Positions 23,347-33,263 of a stretch of 64,000 bases of DNA are shown piece by piece (position 1 is the first letter of the stretch; the number at the start of each line of letters is the position of its first letter). The stretch lies in assembly GCA_016706225.1 (NCBI GenBank), contig JADJKB010000022.1, positions 124,001 through 188,000 of the forward strand, written 5' to 3'. The notes beneath the pieces are model-generated. The model did no database searches. It worked only from the letters and a program-made list of their open reading frames with translations, and was not told the origin of the DNA. A program made the position numbers and the translations under genes. This stretch comes from Myxococcales bacterium. GTDB taxonomy: Bacteria; Myxococcota_A; Polyangia; Polyangiales; Polyangiaceae.

Positions 23347-25173
23347 TCAGTTCACGCGTTCGTCGTCGCGCCGCGGGCGGCGGTTGATGTCCATGATGCG
23401 CTTGCGCACGCGCACGGCGTCCGGCGTGACCTCGATCAGCTCGTCTTTATCGATGAAGTCCATCGCCGTGTCGATCGAAGGCATGTGAGGCGGTGACAAG
23501 ATGATGTTTTCGTCGCGGCCCGCGGCGCGAATGTTGGTGAGCTTCTTCTCCCGCGTGACGTTGACGTCCAGATCGTTCGCGCGGTTGTGCTCGCCGATGA
23601 CCATGCCCTCGTAGACCTCGGTGCCGGGTTCGATGAAGAGCACGCCGCGCGGCTGCAGATGAAATAGCGCGTAGGGTGTGGCCGTGCCCGCACGGTCGGA
23701 GACGATGGCTCCGTTCACGCGCCGAAGCATGGGGCCGCGATAAGGCTCCCAACCTTCGAACAAGGTGTTGAGCAGGCCCATGCCGCGAGTCTCGGTGAGA
23801 AAGGAGGAGCGAAACCCGATCAGCCCGCGCGACGGCACGATGTACTCCATGCGCGCGCGTCCGAACCCGAGGTTCGACATCTTCACCATCTGGCCCTTGC
23901 GTTCACCCAGGCGGGTGGTCACCGCGCCCACGAATTGCTCCGGCACGTCGACGACGACCCGCTCGACGGGTTCCATCTTCTGGCCGTCGATCTCGCGCAC
24001 CACCACCTCGGGCATGCCGAGGGCGAACTCGTAACCCTCACGCCGCATGGTCTCGGCCAAGATGGCCAACATCAGCTCACCACGGCCATAAACCAGGAAG
24101 GTATCGGGTTCGGGGGTGTCCTCGAAGCGCAGCGCCAGGTTGCGCTTCGATTCCTTGATCAGGCGCTCGCGCACATGGCGCGACGTGACCCATTTCCCGG
24201 TGCGGCCGGCGAACGGTGAAGCGTTGACCAAGAACCCCATCTTGATCGTGGGCTCCTCGACCGAGATGCGCGGCAGCGGGTTCGGGTGCTCTGGATCGGC
24301 GACCGTGTCACCGATCTGCACCTCGTCCATGCCCGCGATGGCCACGATGTCGCCGGCTGCAGCCTGCGTTGCCCGCACGCGCTTGGTGCCCTCGAAGGTG
24401 AACAGGCTCGAGAGGCGCGAGCGCGTCTGCCCGGTCTCCTGCAAGAGCACGACGTCCTGATTCACCTCGACCGCGCCCTGCCACAAGCGCCCGATCGCCA
24501 GGCGCCCGACGTAGTCGTCGTGCTCGATGTTGTGCACCAGGAGCTGCAACGGGAGCTTGGGATCCCCCGTGGGTCCGGGGACCTTGCCCAGGAGCACCTC
24601 GAACAGCGGGCCCAGATCCTTGCCTTCGTCCTCGAGCTCGTGTTTGGCGATACCCAGCTTGCCGATGGCGTAGAGCGTGGGGAAGTTCGCCTGAGCGTCA
24701 CTGGCCTCGAGCTCACAGAACAGATCGAAGATCTCGTTCAGCACCTCGTCTGGTCGGGCGTCCTGGCGGTCGATCTTGTTGATGATGACCACCACCGGGA
24801 GCGCGAGCTCCAGCGCCTTCTTCAGCACGAAGCGGGTCTGCGGCAGCGGCCCCTCGGCGGCATCGACCAGCAAGATGGCGCCGTCCGCCATCTTGAGCGT
24901 GCGCTCGACCTCTCCACCGAAGTCGGCGTGGCCGGGCGTGTCGATGATGTTGATCAGCACGTCCTTGATGCGAACGCTGGCGTGTTTCGCCAGGATGGTG
25001 ATGCCGCGCTCTCGCTCGAGGTCGTTCGAGTCCATGATGCGCTCGGCCACCACCTCGTTCTGCCGAAAGACTCCGGTTTGGCGGAGCATGGCGTCGACGA
25101 GCGTGGTTTTGCCGTGATCGACGTGCGCAATGATGGCGATGTTGCGCACGTCCGGGCGAGTCGGAGAGGTCAT
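23347..25173 (-). CDS. typA: Ribosome-associated translational GTPase TypA/BipA
   Basis: 608 residues, normal for TypA. G domain: NIAIIAHVDHGKTTLVDAM (P-loop), RGITILAKHASV (switch I), IDTPGHADFGGEVER (switch II), VVVIINKIDRQDARP. Then domain II, the EF-G-like domains III and V (ELMLAILAETMRREGYEF, MEYIVPSRGLIGFRSSFL, GMGLLNTLFEGWEPY), and the TypA-specific C-terminal domain (FIEPGTEVYEGMVIGEHNRANDL as family signature). The protein binds the 70S ribosome and helps assembly or stress translation. It is convergent with the FAD oxidase tail. Confidence 0.97.
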   Translation of the reverse strand: MTSPTRPDVRNIAIIAHVDHGKTTLVDAMLRQTGVFRQNEVVAERIMDSNDLERERGITILAKHASVRIKDVLINIIDTPGHADFGGEVERTLKMADGAILLVDAAEGPLPQTRFVLKKALELALPVVVIINKIDRQDARPDEVLNEIFDLFCELEASDAQANFPTLYAIGKLGIAKHELEDEGKDLGPLFEVLLGKVPGPTGDPKLPLQLLVHNIEHDDYVGRLAIGRLWQGAVEVNQDVVLLQETGQTRSRLSSLFTFEGTKRVRATQAAAGDIVAIAGMDEVQIGDTVADPEHPNPLPRISVEEPTIKMGFLVNASPFAGRTGKWVTSRHVRERLIKESKRNLALRFEDTPEPDTFLVYGRGELMLAILAETMRREGYEFALGMPEVVVREIDGQKMEPVERVVVDVPEQFVGAVTTRLGERKGQMVKMSNLGFGRARMEYIVPSRGLIGFRSSFLTETRGMGLLNTLFEGWEPYRGPMLRRVNGAIVSDRAGTATPYALFHLQPRGVLFIEPGTEVYEGMVIGEHNRANDLDVNVTREKKLTNIRAAGRDENIILSPPHMPSIDTAMDFIDKDELIEVTPDAVRVRKRIMDINRRPRRDDERVN

Positions 25174-25332
25174 GTTTGGGCGCGGGACTAGCCCAGCGCG
25201 CGCGCTGGCAAAAGAGCAAAGTCCCAGCGGGCGACCTTCCGGTCACGGCGCAGCCGCCGCCGCGTGGGTGCCGCGAGCGCCGAGATCGACGAACGGGCGC
25301 GGTTTCGTGCCGGAGATCGCGACGCTTGGCGC

Positions 25333-26877
25333 TCAGACCAGACCGAGTCGCAGAAAGACGGGCAGCCGCTCGGCCTCGAACTCTTCCACGATTTTCCCGA
25401 GCTCGACGCGGTTCTCGTCCTCCGGTTCGATGCGCTTGCCGTCCTTTTGCACGCGCTGCCCTTGCGACGAGAGGATCTGCCAGCTCTGCTCGACCCACTC
25501 GGCGCGGGACTGCTTGCCCTGGCATCGGGCGAGCAAGAACAGCTGATCGAGCCGACCTACCGGGATACCACTGCCACTCACGGGGGACGCCAAGAAATTG
25601 ATGTCGGCGTTGGTCCGGGCTCGGTCCAAGAGGTGGAGGTTCAGGGCGGCTGCCCGCGGTCGCGCCCACTCGATGTCAGCGTCGTCCTGCGCCAGATGCA
25701 CGGCGTTCTTGGCAATCATCAAGGTCAGCGCCTGAACGGCTTGCGCCAAGCTCACGCCGCGAGGAAGAACCAGCTCCTCCACCTCGTGCAGGGTCTTGAT
25801 GCGCGCACCTTCGGCGTTTAGCGCGTCGAGCACCGGCGCGTAGATCGACTCCTGAAGCTTGGCGGTGCCGAGAGAACCTTTGATCTCGAAGGTGAAGCGC
25901 TTCGGGTCGATGCCGAGCACGAAGCGAAACTTTCGCATGCGCTCGGTCTGAACCAGAGACGGAAGACTGCGCGGGCCGCGCAGGAAATAGTCCCGGCGAA
26001 ACTGAGCGTTTTCCAAGAAATCTCGCGCGGTCTCCCGCAGCACCAGGTCGGCGATTCCGGCGACGATCGCCTGCCCCTCTGCGGACAGATGCAGACCGTT
26101 GAACTGCTCGGTCAGGGTCGCCGTTGCGCCGAACGTGAGCTTGCCTGGCCCGAGCTCCTCCACCAGCTGAGCAAACGGCATCGGGTGCCACTCCGCGTTC
26201 GACAGCTCATGCACCACGTACTTGCGGTTGCGGTCCCGCATCTTCTTCAGCCGTTCGATGGCCGTGGGATTCTGCTTGAAGTACAGCGAGCCGGACTCCG
26301 CGAGCTTTTCCGCGAAGTCGAGGGCCGCGTCGAGCCGAGCCACGATGCCGTCGCCCTCGTTGCCGGCGCGTGCTGCGTGGATCTGCAACAGGTCGCGGAC
26401 CGGCACCAGCGGTGTCCAGCCCGGAGCGACGTTGTACGAGACGTAGAACACTCCACCGGGCTTGAGCTTCCGCCGCGCAATGTCGACGATCACCCGGCGG
26501 TTCTCGGGTGAGACCCAAGACCAGATGCCGTGGAGTGCGATCACGTCGAACTCGGGGAGGTCACTTCGCTCGGCGAGCTCGGTGAAGCTGACGTCGAACG
26601 CCTTGGCGTCGGCTCCGGAAGCAGCGATCAAGTCTTGCGCACCGGCGGCCTGACCCGGATTGAAGTCCGTGCCCCAGAACTCCCCCGGGCAGACCGCGGC
26701 GTGAATCGCGAAGGGTACCCCGTGACCAAAACCGAGCTCGAGGTAGGTCGGCCGGCTGATGTCGCGCGACTGAACGCCGCGGCTCGTCAGGGCGAAGCGC
26801 GTGCGCAGCGGGTTCAGCTCTGGAAAATAGCCGACCGTGTAGTCGATCTCGGCGATGTACCCTTCCGTCCAGTTCAT
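25333..26877 (-). CDS. SAM-dependent methyltransferase with regulatory domain (MethyTransf_Reg type)
   Basis: 514 residues from the ATG at 26877. Class I methyltransferase at about 40-200: TYLELGFGHGVPFAI (motif I), FWGTDFNPGQAAGA, FDVIALHGIWSWVSPENRR (motif IV) and LKPGGVFYVSYN. A long helical C-terminal region follows (YVVHELSNAEWHPM, FAQLVEELG, then FRRDYFLRGPRSLPSLVQ), matching the regulatory domain found with such methyltransferases. The substrate is unknown; similar proteins occur near peptide or surface modification genes, but nothing here shows that. It lies 159 bases upstream of typA on the same strand and is divergent from the lipoprotein at 27025. Confidence 0.88.
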   Translation of the reverse strand: MNWTEGYIAEIDYTVGYFPELNPLRTRFALTSRGVQSRDISRPTYLELGFGHGVPFAIHAAVCPGEFWGTDFNPGQAAGAQDLIAASGADAKAFDVSFTELAERSDLPEFDVIALHGIWSWVSPENRRVIVDIARRKLKPGGVFYVSYNVAPGWTPLVPVRDLLQIHAARAGNEGDGIVARLDAALDFAEKLAESGSLYFKQNPTAIERLKKMRDRNRKYVVHELSNAEWHPMPFAQLVEELGPGKLTFGATATLTEQFNGLHLSAEGQAIVAGIADLVLRETARDFLENAQFRRDYFLRGPRSLPSLVQTERMRKFRFVLGIDPKRFTFEIKGSLGTAKLQESIYAPVLDALNAEGARIKTLHEVEELVLPRGVSLAQAVQALTLMIAKNAVHLAQDDADIEWARPRAAALNLHLLDRARTNADINFLASPVSGSGIPVGRLDQLFLLARCQGKQSRAEWVEQSWQILSSQGQRVQKDGKRIEPEDENRVELGKIVEEFEAERLPVFLRLGLV

Positions 26878-27024
26878 GTGCGGGCCCCGAGCGTTGATAC
26901 CACGAACGAGGTATGCACTGACCGTTACGCCCCGGGTGTGAACCCGGCGAGCCGACCTCGGCGGATCAGCGAAGGATCGGCCGTCCGGGCACCTGGCCCA
27001 AAGCGTGCTAGTCGCCTGCTCGCC

Positions 27025-28026
27025 ATGCGGATCCAACAGCCCCGAATCGTGCTCGCCCTCTGCTCCGTCGTGCTGGTCGCCTGCGGAGGCAGCAGCGACT
27101 CTGGCCTCAAAGCAACGGGAGGCGCCGGTGGAGGCGCCGCCGCCGGGGGTGGCGCCGGCGCGGGCGGAAGCGCCGGGGCGGGGCTGGGCGGGGCTGCGGG
27201 CACCGCGACCGGGGGCGCAGGCGGAGTGGCAGGCGTCGGTGCCGCAGGCGGGGGCGGAGCCGGGGCGGTCGGCGGAGGCAGCGGCTACACCCTCGAGAAC
27301 GTGTGTCAGAAGACGCAGCCCCAGGGCTGCGGCTGGAGCTCCGACTGCTGCAAGCAGAGTGGCTTTGGGTACGACGAGAAGGCGTGTATTGCGACGGCGC
27401 TCGCCGGTTGCCAGAAGAACGTCGACGAGGTCAAGGCCGGCACCATGACGTTCGACCCGAGCAAGGTCGACGCCTGCCTGACCACGTATCAGACGCTCCT
27501 GTCCAAATGCACGCTGGGAGTCAGCGACTACTTGGCCGCGTTGGACGGCCTGAAGACGTGCGGGCTCGCGTTCCAGGGCAAGTTGTCCCAGGGGACTAGC
27601 TGCGATCGAGATGAGCAGTGCGCGCCGTCGGCCGATCCGAACGTGTTCGTTAGCTGCAGCGATACGACCGGCAAATGCGTCTCGGCGAAGCGCCTCCCGC
27701 TGAGCGCGAACTGCGCGATCGGCGACGGTGTCGCGGACTTCTGCGCGCCAGGTCTGTACTGCGATGCGACGTTCGCACCGGTTCCGCCCTATCCCGGCGT
27801 GTGCAAGACCGCGACCGCCGAAGGTCAGAAATGCAACGGCTTCAAGCCCTACAACCTCGAGTGCGGCGCCGGTTTCTACTGCAATAAACAATCCAGCGTC
27901 TGCACCAAAGCCAAGCTGGGCGGGGCAGCCTGCATCGAGACCGTCGAGTGCCAGAGCTACACCTGCAGCGCGGGCAAGTGTGGGGCCCTCGCGCCGGTAG
28001 TGGACCAGAAGAGCTGCACGGGCTGA
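27025..28026 (+). CDS. Cys-rich secreted lipoprotein with Gly/Ala linker
   Basis: 333 residues from the ATG at 27025 (lipobox VLVACGG). A Gly/Ala linker of about 65 residues follows (GGAGGGAAAGGGAGAGG style). Then a mostly helical domain with several Cys (CQKTQPQGCGWSSDCCKQ, CIATALAGCQKN, CLTTYQTLLSKC). The C-terminal third holds Dickkopf/granulin-like Cys patterns (TSCDRDEQCAP, YCDATF, FYCNKQSSVC, CIETVECQSYTC). Function unknown; the layout is the common surface lipoprotein type of this window. It is divergent from the methyltransferase gene. Confidence 0.88.
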   Translation: MRIQQPRIVLALCSVVLVACGGSSDSGLKATGGAGGGAAAGGGAGAGGSAGAGLGGAAGTATGGAGGVAGVGAAGGGGAGAVGGGSGYTLENVCQKTQPQGCGWSSDCCKQSGFGYDEKACIATALAGCQKNVDEVKAGTMTFDPSKVDACLTTYQTLLSKCTLGVSDYLAALDGLKTCGLAFQGKLSQGTSCDRDEQCAPSADPNVFVSCSDTTGKCVSAKRLPLSANCAIGDGVADFCAPGLYCDATFAPVPPYPGVCKTATAEGQKCNGFKPYNLECGAGFYCNKQSSVCTKAKLGGAACIETVECQSYTCSAGKCGALAPVVDQKSCTG

Positions 28027-28111
28027 GCCCAGCCGGCCGGGGTGCGCACAGCAGACGGCATGCGTGACTTCCATGTCGCCGCGACGCGAAAAACACTAAG
28101 CTGCTGCTCGC

Positions 28112-29527
28112 ATGAGCGCGTCTGGTCCGAAGTCGGAGCCACCGCCAAGGGGCGGAGACGGAACACAAGGCGAGGTGCGCTCGGTTCGCGTCGAGCTCGG
28201 TTCCATTCCCGACCTGGGAGACGACTCCCCACCCGAGCTGCCCTTTGAGCCCGTGCTGCCCGACGTCTCGTATGGTCCCCAGCCGAAGCCGTTTCGCGCA
28301 GCGGACCTGCCGGTGCTCGGCCCGGAGCACGAAGTACACGACGAAGAGCCCCCCGTGCGCGAAGTGCACGACGAAGAGCTCCCGGTGCTCGGTCCCGAGT
28401 ACGAGGTGCACGACGAAGAGCTCCCGGTGCTCGGTCCCGAGTACGAGGTGCACGACGAAGAGCTCCCGGTGCTCGGTCCCGAGTACGAGGTGCACGACGA
28501 AGAGCTCCCGGTGCTCGGTCCCGAGTACGAGGTGCACGACGAAGAGCTCCCGGCGCTCGGTCCCGAGCATGCAGTGACGGACGCTGCGGTGCCCGAGCTC
28601 GCTCCTGAGCATGCGGTGGCGGGCGATGCGGTGCCGGTCCTCGGCCTGGCGTTCGCGATCGAGGAGCAAGCACTCGACGAGCTCACGGTTGCCGCTAGCC
28701 GCCCCCCGCCCGGAGAACGGAGCGAGCCCGACCCCGACCCCGAGCTACACCAGCCAGAGTCCGAGCCAGAGTCGGACAGAGAGGCCGAGGTGGAGTCCGA
28801 CGCGGAGCAGGCTGCGCACGCGGAAGCTTCGCGGAACTACCAGCAGATCTACGAGACCGAGCTCCGCCCGCTGGAACGCGACGCCCGACTGGCCCTCGCC
28901 CAAACTGCCGATGGCTCCGTCTTGTGTGCGCTGTGTCTGGATGCAGATCCGCAGGTGATCATCGCAGTGCTCGCGAATTCACTCTCGGGACTGGACCATG
29001 CGCGGCTGGTCGCGCGGCATCACAAGAACCCTGTCGGGCTCGAGGCCGTGGTGAAACGCACGGAGCTCGTCAAGGACACTCAGGTGCAGCGCCTGTTGGT
29101 CCGAAACCCGCAGCTCAACGACAGCCTGCTTCGCCGTGTGATCGGCACGAAGCCCCTGCGCGAGCTGTACAAGGTGTGCGTCGATCGCGACATCCCGGAG
29201 AAGAATCGCGTGGCTTCCCGCGGTTTGCTGCGCACGCGGTGGTCCAGCTCCTCGGCGGAAGAGCGCGCGAACTTCGTGATCGCAACCGAGGCCCGCTGCC
29301 TCACCTTCTTGATCGGGCAGACCTTCGACTCACGCATGACGTCGATCCTGTGCAGCCGCGCGTACAACTCCGTCTTGTTCATCCAGAACTTGGCGCGCTT
29401 CCCGGCCTGCCCGCCCGCGCTGCTGGTTCACCTCTTGAAACAACCGTTCGTGCGCAAACACGCCACGCTCAAGAAGATCCTGTTTCAGCACCCGAACGTG
29501 CCGTCGCAAGCCAAGCGCACACTCTGA
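28112..29527 (+). CDS. Cytoplasmic protein with 14-residue tandem repeats and helical C-terminal domain
   Basis: 471 residues, no signal peptide or TM. Residues of about 70-155 hold a repeat of EVHDEELPVLGPEY: five nearly identical units preceded by a degenerate copy, followed by more divergent ones (EHAVTDAAVPELAP). An acidic Glu/Asp/Pro stretch follows (about 200-235). The last 230 residues are helical with HEAT-like spacing (DADPQVIIAVLANSLSGL, VQRLLVRNPQLNDSLLRRVI, FIQNLARFPACPPALLVHLL), similar to uncharacterised myxobacterial proteins with leucine-rich-variant helices. A scaffold or protein-binding role is inferred. It is convergent with the lipoprotein gene ending at 29549. Confidence 0.85.
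   Translation: MSASGPKSEPPPRGGDGTQGEVRSVRVELGSIPDLGDDSPPELPFEPVLPDVSYGPQPKPFRAADLPVLGPEHEVHDEEPPVREVHDEELPVLGPEYEVHDEELPVLGPEYEVHDEELPVLGPEYEVHDEELPVLGPEYEVHDEELPALGPEHAVTDAAVPELAPEHAVAGDAVPVLGLAFAIEEQALDELTVAASRPPPGERSEPDPDPELHQPESEPESDREAEVESDAEQAAHAEASRNYQQIYETELRPLERDARLALAQTADGSVLCALCLDADPQVIIAVLANSLSGLDHARLVARHHKNPVGLEAVVKRTELVKDTQVQRLLVRNPQLNDSLLRRVIGTKPLRELYKVCVDRDIPEKNRVASRGLLRTRWSSSSAEERANFVIATEARCLTFLIGQTFDSRMTSILCSRAYNSVLFIQNLARFPACPPALLVHLLKQPFVRKHATLKKILFQHPNVPSQAKRTL
28361..28570 (+). repeat. Five 42-bp tandem repeats inside the 28112 gene
   Basis: Units at 28361, 28403, 28445, 28487 and 28529, each 42 bases (14 codons). The DNA is almost identical between units; the last changes PVL to PAL and ends in CAT instead of TAC. 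Near-identity at synonymous sites shows recent expansion, so copy number probably varies among strains without breaking the frame. Confidence 0.9.
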
Positions 29528-29548
29528 GGCGACGCCGCCGCGAACGGC

Positions 29549-31357
29549 TCAGGGCGTGGAGAATCCGGTCGCCGACGTGTAGGGGGCCCCCAGTGGATTG
29601 CCGAACGTGTCTTTCGCCGCGGCGGTGACGCGGACCTTGAAGAGTGTACCGGACGCGAGCGCCCCGGACGGCGTGAAGGTCGCGGTCGTGTCGCCGTTCG
29701 AGAGCACCGGTGCTGCCGAGCTGAAGCCGATGCAGTTGCTGAAGTCGTCGCTCGAGACCTGCACGGTACCCGTGCAAGCGCCGGCCGTGGTCTGAGCTGT
29801 GAGCGTCGTGGCGTTCATGCTGGAGAGGAAGGTGATACCAATGGTCGTGGACACGGAGACGCCCGCCGCGCCATCCGCCGGATTCGTGCTGACGACCGCC
29901 GGCGGAGCACAGGCGTTCCCGCTGCAGGACCCGGTCTGACAGTCGCTCGGTTGCAGGCAACTCTTGCCGGGTGCGCACGAGCCGCAGGTTCCGCCGCCGC
30001 AGTCGGTGTCGGTCTCCGCGCCGTTGACGACGCCGTCCGCACAGGTGGCTGCCGCACAGCTGAAGTTCTGGCAAACGAGGCTGGGGCAGTCGCCACCGCT
30101 GGTGCAGTTCACACAGGCACCGGCGCCGTTGCACTTGACTCCGCCCTGATTGCACGGAGTGTTGATCGGTGCCGGCGGGTTCGATGCGACCCCACCGCTG
30201 CACAGGTCGAGAGTGCACGAATTGCCATCGACTGGGAGGTCCGTATCCAGATTGACGGCGACGATGGCACCGGAGCCGTTGCACTGGTTTTGCTTGCAAT
30301 CTCCGGTCGTTTGTCCCGAAACCACGAAACCGCTGGCGGTGTTCGCGCCGCCGCAGGTGTTGTTGGTGCATGAGACGGTCTTGCACTCGGTATTGGCGCC
30401 GCAGTCGCTCGCCGCCAGGCACTGAACACAGGCGCCGGCGCCATCACATTTGATGCCGCTTCCCGAACAAGCCGTGCCGCTGGTCTTGGGCGGGTTGCTC
30501 GGGACGCCGTTGGTGCACACGTCGTTCGTGCACTCTTTTCCGTCCACCGGCAGATCATTGTCGTCGATCGTCGCGCTGGTATTGCCGGCGCCGTCACACA
30601 CGGTCTTTTTGCAGTCGCCAGCGGTCTGCGCGGTGGTCACCGTGCCGGTCGTAGCGAAGTTGAAGCCGCATTGGCCGCTGGTGCATGTCCGCGTCTTGCA
30701 GTCGGTGTCTTGACCGGGGCAGTCCGTGGGCGCAGCGCACCCGACACACTTGCCCTGCGCATCACACTTCAGCGTGCCACCGGTGCCACAAGCCGTGCCC
30801 TGGGCCACGGGGTCGTGTGTCGGTGTCATGCCGCTGCACGCATCGATCGTGCAGTCGTTGCCGTCGTCGGACACGTCCGTCGGCTCCGCGATGTCGACCG
30901 TGGCGCCCGAACCGTCGCACTGCACCACGGTGCAATCGCCGGCGGTCTGGGCTGTCGTCGGTGTTCCGGACGCGACGTTATCCGCTCCGCAGACGCCACC
31001 GACGCAGGTCGGGATCACACACTCGCTGCCGTTGGGTGGGCACTCGCCCGCGCTCTGACAGCCGCCGTCGCCTGCGTCGGCGCCCGCAGCGCCGCCGCTT
31101 GCCGCGTCACTACCGTCGAGCCCAGAGTCGACTGCTGCGCCGGCGATGCCACCGCTGCCTGCAACACCGCCGCTACCGCCCGAGCCCGCGCTGCCGCTCG
31201 TGCCGCCGCCGCCCGAAGCCGCGCCCGCCGCGCCCGCGGCACCACCGTCGCTGATCTTGCTGCGATCCACCTGGCTGATCAGCTCGCAGGCGGCGAGCAG
31301 TGGCAGAAGCAGCGGCAAGAAGCCGAGGAGTCTCAGGGCGCGAGTCGTCGCGGTCAT
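29549..31357 (-). CDS. Cys-repeat lipoprotein with C-terminal SbsA-like Ig domain
   Basis: 602 residues from the ATG at 31357 (lipobox LLPLLAAC). A Gly/Ser/Ala linker (about 30-90) is followed by about 330 residues of tandem Cys modules of roughly 100 residues. The pattern is QTAGDCK, a CDGxG segment, DDNDLPVDGKECTNDVC, PPKTSGTAC, KCDGxGxCVxC and a final CGxN. A myxobacterial motif CADGVVNGAETDTDCGGGTC follows with Cys pairs after it. The C-terminal 110 residues read PPAVVSTNPADGAAGVSVST, then TTATFTPSGALASGTLFKV, a bacterial Ig-like (Big_5/SbsA) domain. It is probably on the cell surface; function unknown. Confidence 0.88.
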   Translation of the reverse strand: MTATTRALRLLGFLPLLLPLLAACELISQVDRSKISDGGAAGAAGAASGGGGTSGSAGSGGSGGVAGSGGIAGAAVDSGLDGSDAASGGAAGADAGDGGCQSAGECPPNGSECVIPTCVGGVCGADNVASGTPTTAQTAGDCTVVQCDGSGATVDIAEPTDVSDDGNDCTIDACSGMTPTHDPVAQGTACGTGGTLKCDAQGKCVGCAAPTDCPGQDTDCKTRTCTSGQCGFNFATTGTVTTAQTAGDCKKTVCDGAGNTSATIDDNDLPVDGKECTNDVCTNGVPSNPPKTSGTACSGSGIKCDGAGACVQCLAASDCGANTECKTVSCTNNTCGGANTASGFVVSGQTTGDCKQNQCNGSGAIVAVNLDTDLPVDGNSCTLDLCSGGVASNPPAPINTPCNQGGVKCNGAGACVNCTSGGDCPSLVCQNFSCAAATCADGVVNGAETDTDCGGGTCGSCAPGKSCLQPSDCQTGSCSGNACAPPAVVSTNPADGAAGVSVSTTIGITFLSSMNATTLTAQTTAGACTGTVQVSSDDFSNCIGFSSAAPVLSNGDTTATFTPSGALASGTLFKVRVTAAAKDTFGNPLGAPYTSATGFSTP

Positions 31358-31436
31358 GCGTTGCACTCCGGTCGTGGTGGGGACAAACCCCAGCATCGAC
31401 CAGCATGCAACGAACTCTGCCCGCGCGTCGAGGGGC

Positions 31437-33263
31437 TCAGGTCTCGGCGCCGAGCTCCCAGGTCTTCGGGCTGCGCCAGAGGCGCGAACGCAGGAGCTCC
31501 CGCTCGTACAACAGCTCCTTGGGCAGTCGATCGTAGAAGCGGTCGAAATGCTCTTCGTGCGAGGCCGCCTCGGCCCTGCCAGCCTCGCGGCTCACCGCCA
31601 TCAGCTCGTAGAAGGTCTTCGGATCGTAGTCGAGGCCTTCCCACAGCAGGTCTTCGTGACGCGGCATCCATCCGAGCGGGCTCTCGACGGCGTAAGCGCG
31701 GCCGCGCACACGATCGACGACCCACTTGAGCACGCGCATGTTCTCGCCGAAGCCGGGCCACATGAACTTCCCGTCGTCGTCCTTCCGGAACCAGTTCACG
31801 CGGAAGATGCGCGGCGGGTTCGGAATGCGTCGGCCCATGTTGAGCCAGTGCCCCCAGTAGTCAGCCATGTTGTAGCCACAGAAAGGCAGCATCGCCATCG
31901 GGTCGCGGCGCACGGCCGCTTGTCCAACGGCCGCGGCCGTGGCCTCGGAGCCCAGCGTCGCAGCCAGGTACACACCGTGGCTCCAGTTGAACGCCTGGTA
32001 CACGAGCGGCATGTCCTTGGAAGTACGTCCGCCGAAGATGAACGCGCTGACGGGGACACCGGCCGGGTCCTCCCACTTCGGATCGGCGGTGGGGCACTGG
32101 GAAACGGGCGCGGTAAAGCGAGAATTGGGGTGCGCCGCCGGGGTCTTCGACTCCGGTGTCCAGTCGCGGCCCAGCCAGTCGATGCAGTGTTTGGGCTTGT
32201 CCGACAGCCCCTCCCACCAGACGTCGCCGTCGTCGGTGAGCGCGACGTTGGTGAAGATGCAGTTCTTGCTCAGGCTGGCAATCGCGTTCGGATTGGTCTT
32301 TGCGCCGGTGCCGGGTGCCACGCCGAAGAAACCGGCCTCCGGGTTGATGGCGCGCAGCTCGCCGTCCTTGCCCGGTTTGATCCACGCGATGTCGTCGCCG
32401 ACGGTCCAGATCTTCCAGCCCTCGAAGCCCTTGGGGGGGACCAGCATGGCGAAGTTGGTCTTGCCGCAGGCGCTGGGGAACGCTGCCCCCACGTAGGTGC
32501 GTTCACCGTCAGGGTTCTCCACGCCGACGATCAGCATGTGCTCGGCGAGCCAGCCTTCGTCCCGCGCCATGACGCTGGCAATGCGCAGGGCGAGGCACTT
32601 CTTGCCGAGCAGAGCGTTGCCGCCGTAGCCCGAGCCGAAGGACCAGATCTCGCGGGTCTCGGGGAAGTGCGCGATCGTGATGTTCTCGGGGTTGCACGGC
32701 CACGAGACGTCCTTTTCACCCTTGGCCAGGGGTTTGCCCACCGAGTGCATGCACGGGATGAACTCGCCCGTGTCGCCGAGCACATCCAGAGCGCCCTGTC
32801 CCATCCGGGTCATGATCCGCATATTGACCGCGACGTACGGGCTATCGGTGAGCTGAACACCGATGTGAGCGATGGGGGAGCCGAGCGGGCCCATGCTGAA
32901 CGGGACGACGTACATCGTGCGGCCGCGCATGCAGCCGGCGAAGCTCTTCTTCAGCCGCGCTTTCATCTCGGCGGGCGCCATCCAGTTGTTGGTGGGGCCG
33001 GCGTCGGTCTTCGCCGTCGAGCAGATGAACGTGCGGTCTTCGACCCGCGCCACGTCCTTCGGATCACTGCGGGCCAAGAAGCTGTTCGGGCGTTTCTCCG
33101 CGTTCAGTTTGATGAAGGTCCCGCTGTCGACCATGAGCTGGCACAGACGGTCGTACTCTTCCTGGCTGCCGTCACACCAGTAGACCTGGTCGGCCTCGCA
33201 CAAAGCCTTCATCTCGTCGACCCAGGCGAGCAGGCGAGAGTGGTTCGTTTTTGCGTTGCTCAT
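31437..33263 (-). CDS. pckG: Phosphoenolpyruvate carboxykinase (GTP)
   Basis: 608 residues from the ATG at 33263, normal for the GTP enzyme. It converts oxaloacetate and GTP to PEP, CO2 and GDP, the first step of gluconeogenesis, important for an organism living on amino acids. Motifs: NSFLARSDPKDVARVEDRTF near the substrate site, SFGSGYGGNALLGKKCLALR, P-loop/active Cys in AAFPSACGKTNFAML, IWTVGDDIAWI, NPEAGFFGVAPGTG, FIFGGRTS and a conserved C-terminal half. The open frame further upstream has no family similarity. No partner genes are adjacent. Confidence 0.97.
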   Translation of the reverse strand: MSNAKTNHSRLLAWVDEMKALCEADQVYWCDGSQEEYDRLCQLMVDSGTFIKLNAEKRPNSFLARSDPKDVARVEDRTFICSTAKTDAGPTNNWMAPAEMKARLKKSFAGCMRGRTMYVVPFSMGPLGSPIAHIGVQLTDSPYVAVNMRIMTRMGQGALDVLGDTGEFIPCMHSVGKPLAKGEKDVSWPCNPENITIAHFPETREIWSFGSGYGGNALLGKKCLALRIASVMARDEGWLAEHMLIVGVENPDGERTYVGAAFPSACGKTNFAMLVPPKGFEGWKIWTVGDDIAWIKPGKDGELRAINPEAGFFGVAPGTGAKTNPNAIASLSKNCIFTNVALTDDGDVWWEGLSDKPKHCIDWLGRDWTPESKTPAAHPNSRFTAPVSQCPTADPKWEDPAGVPVSAFIFGGRTSKDMPLVYQAFNWSHGVYLAATLGSEATAAAVGQAAVRRDPMAMLPFCGYNMADYWGHWLNMGRRIPNPPRIFRVNWFRKDDDGKFMWPGFGENMRVLKWVVDRVRGRAYAVESPLGWMPRHEDLLWEGLDYDPKTFYELMAVSREAGRAEAASHEEHFDRFYDRLPKELLYERELLRSRLWRSPKTWELGAET

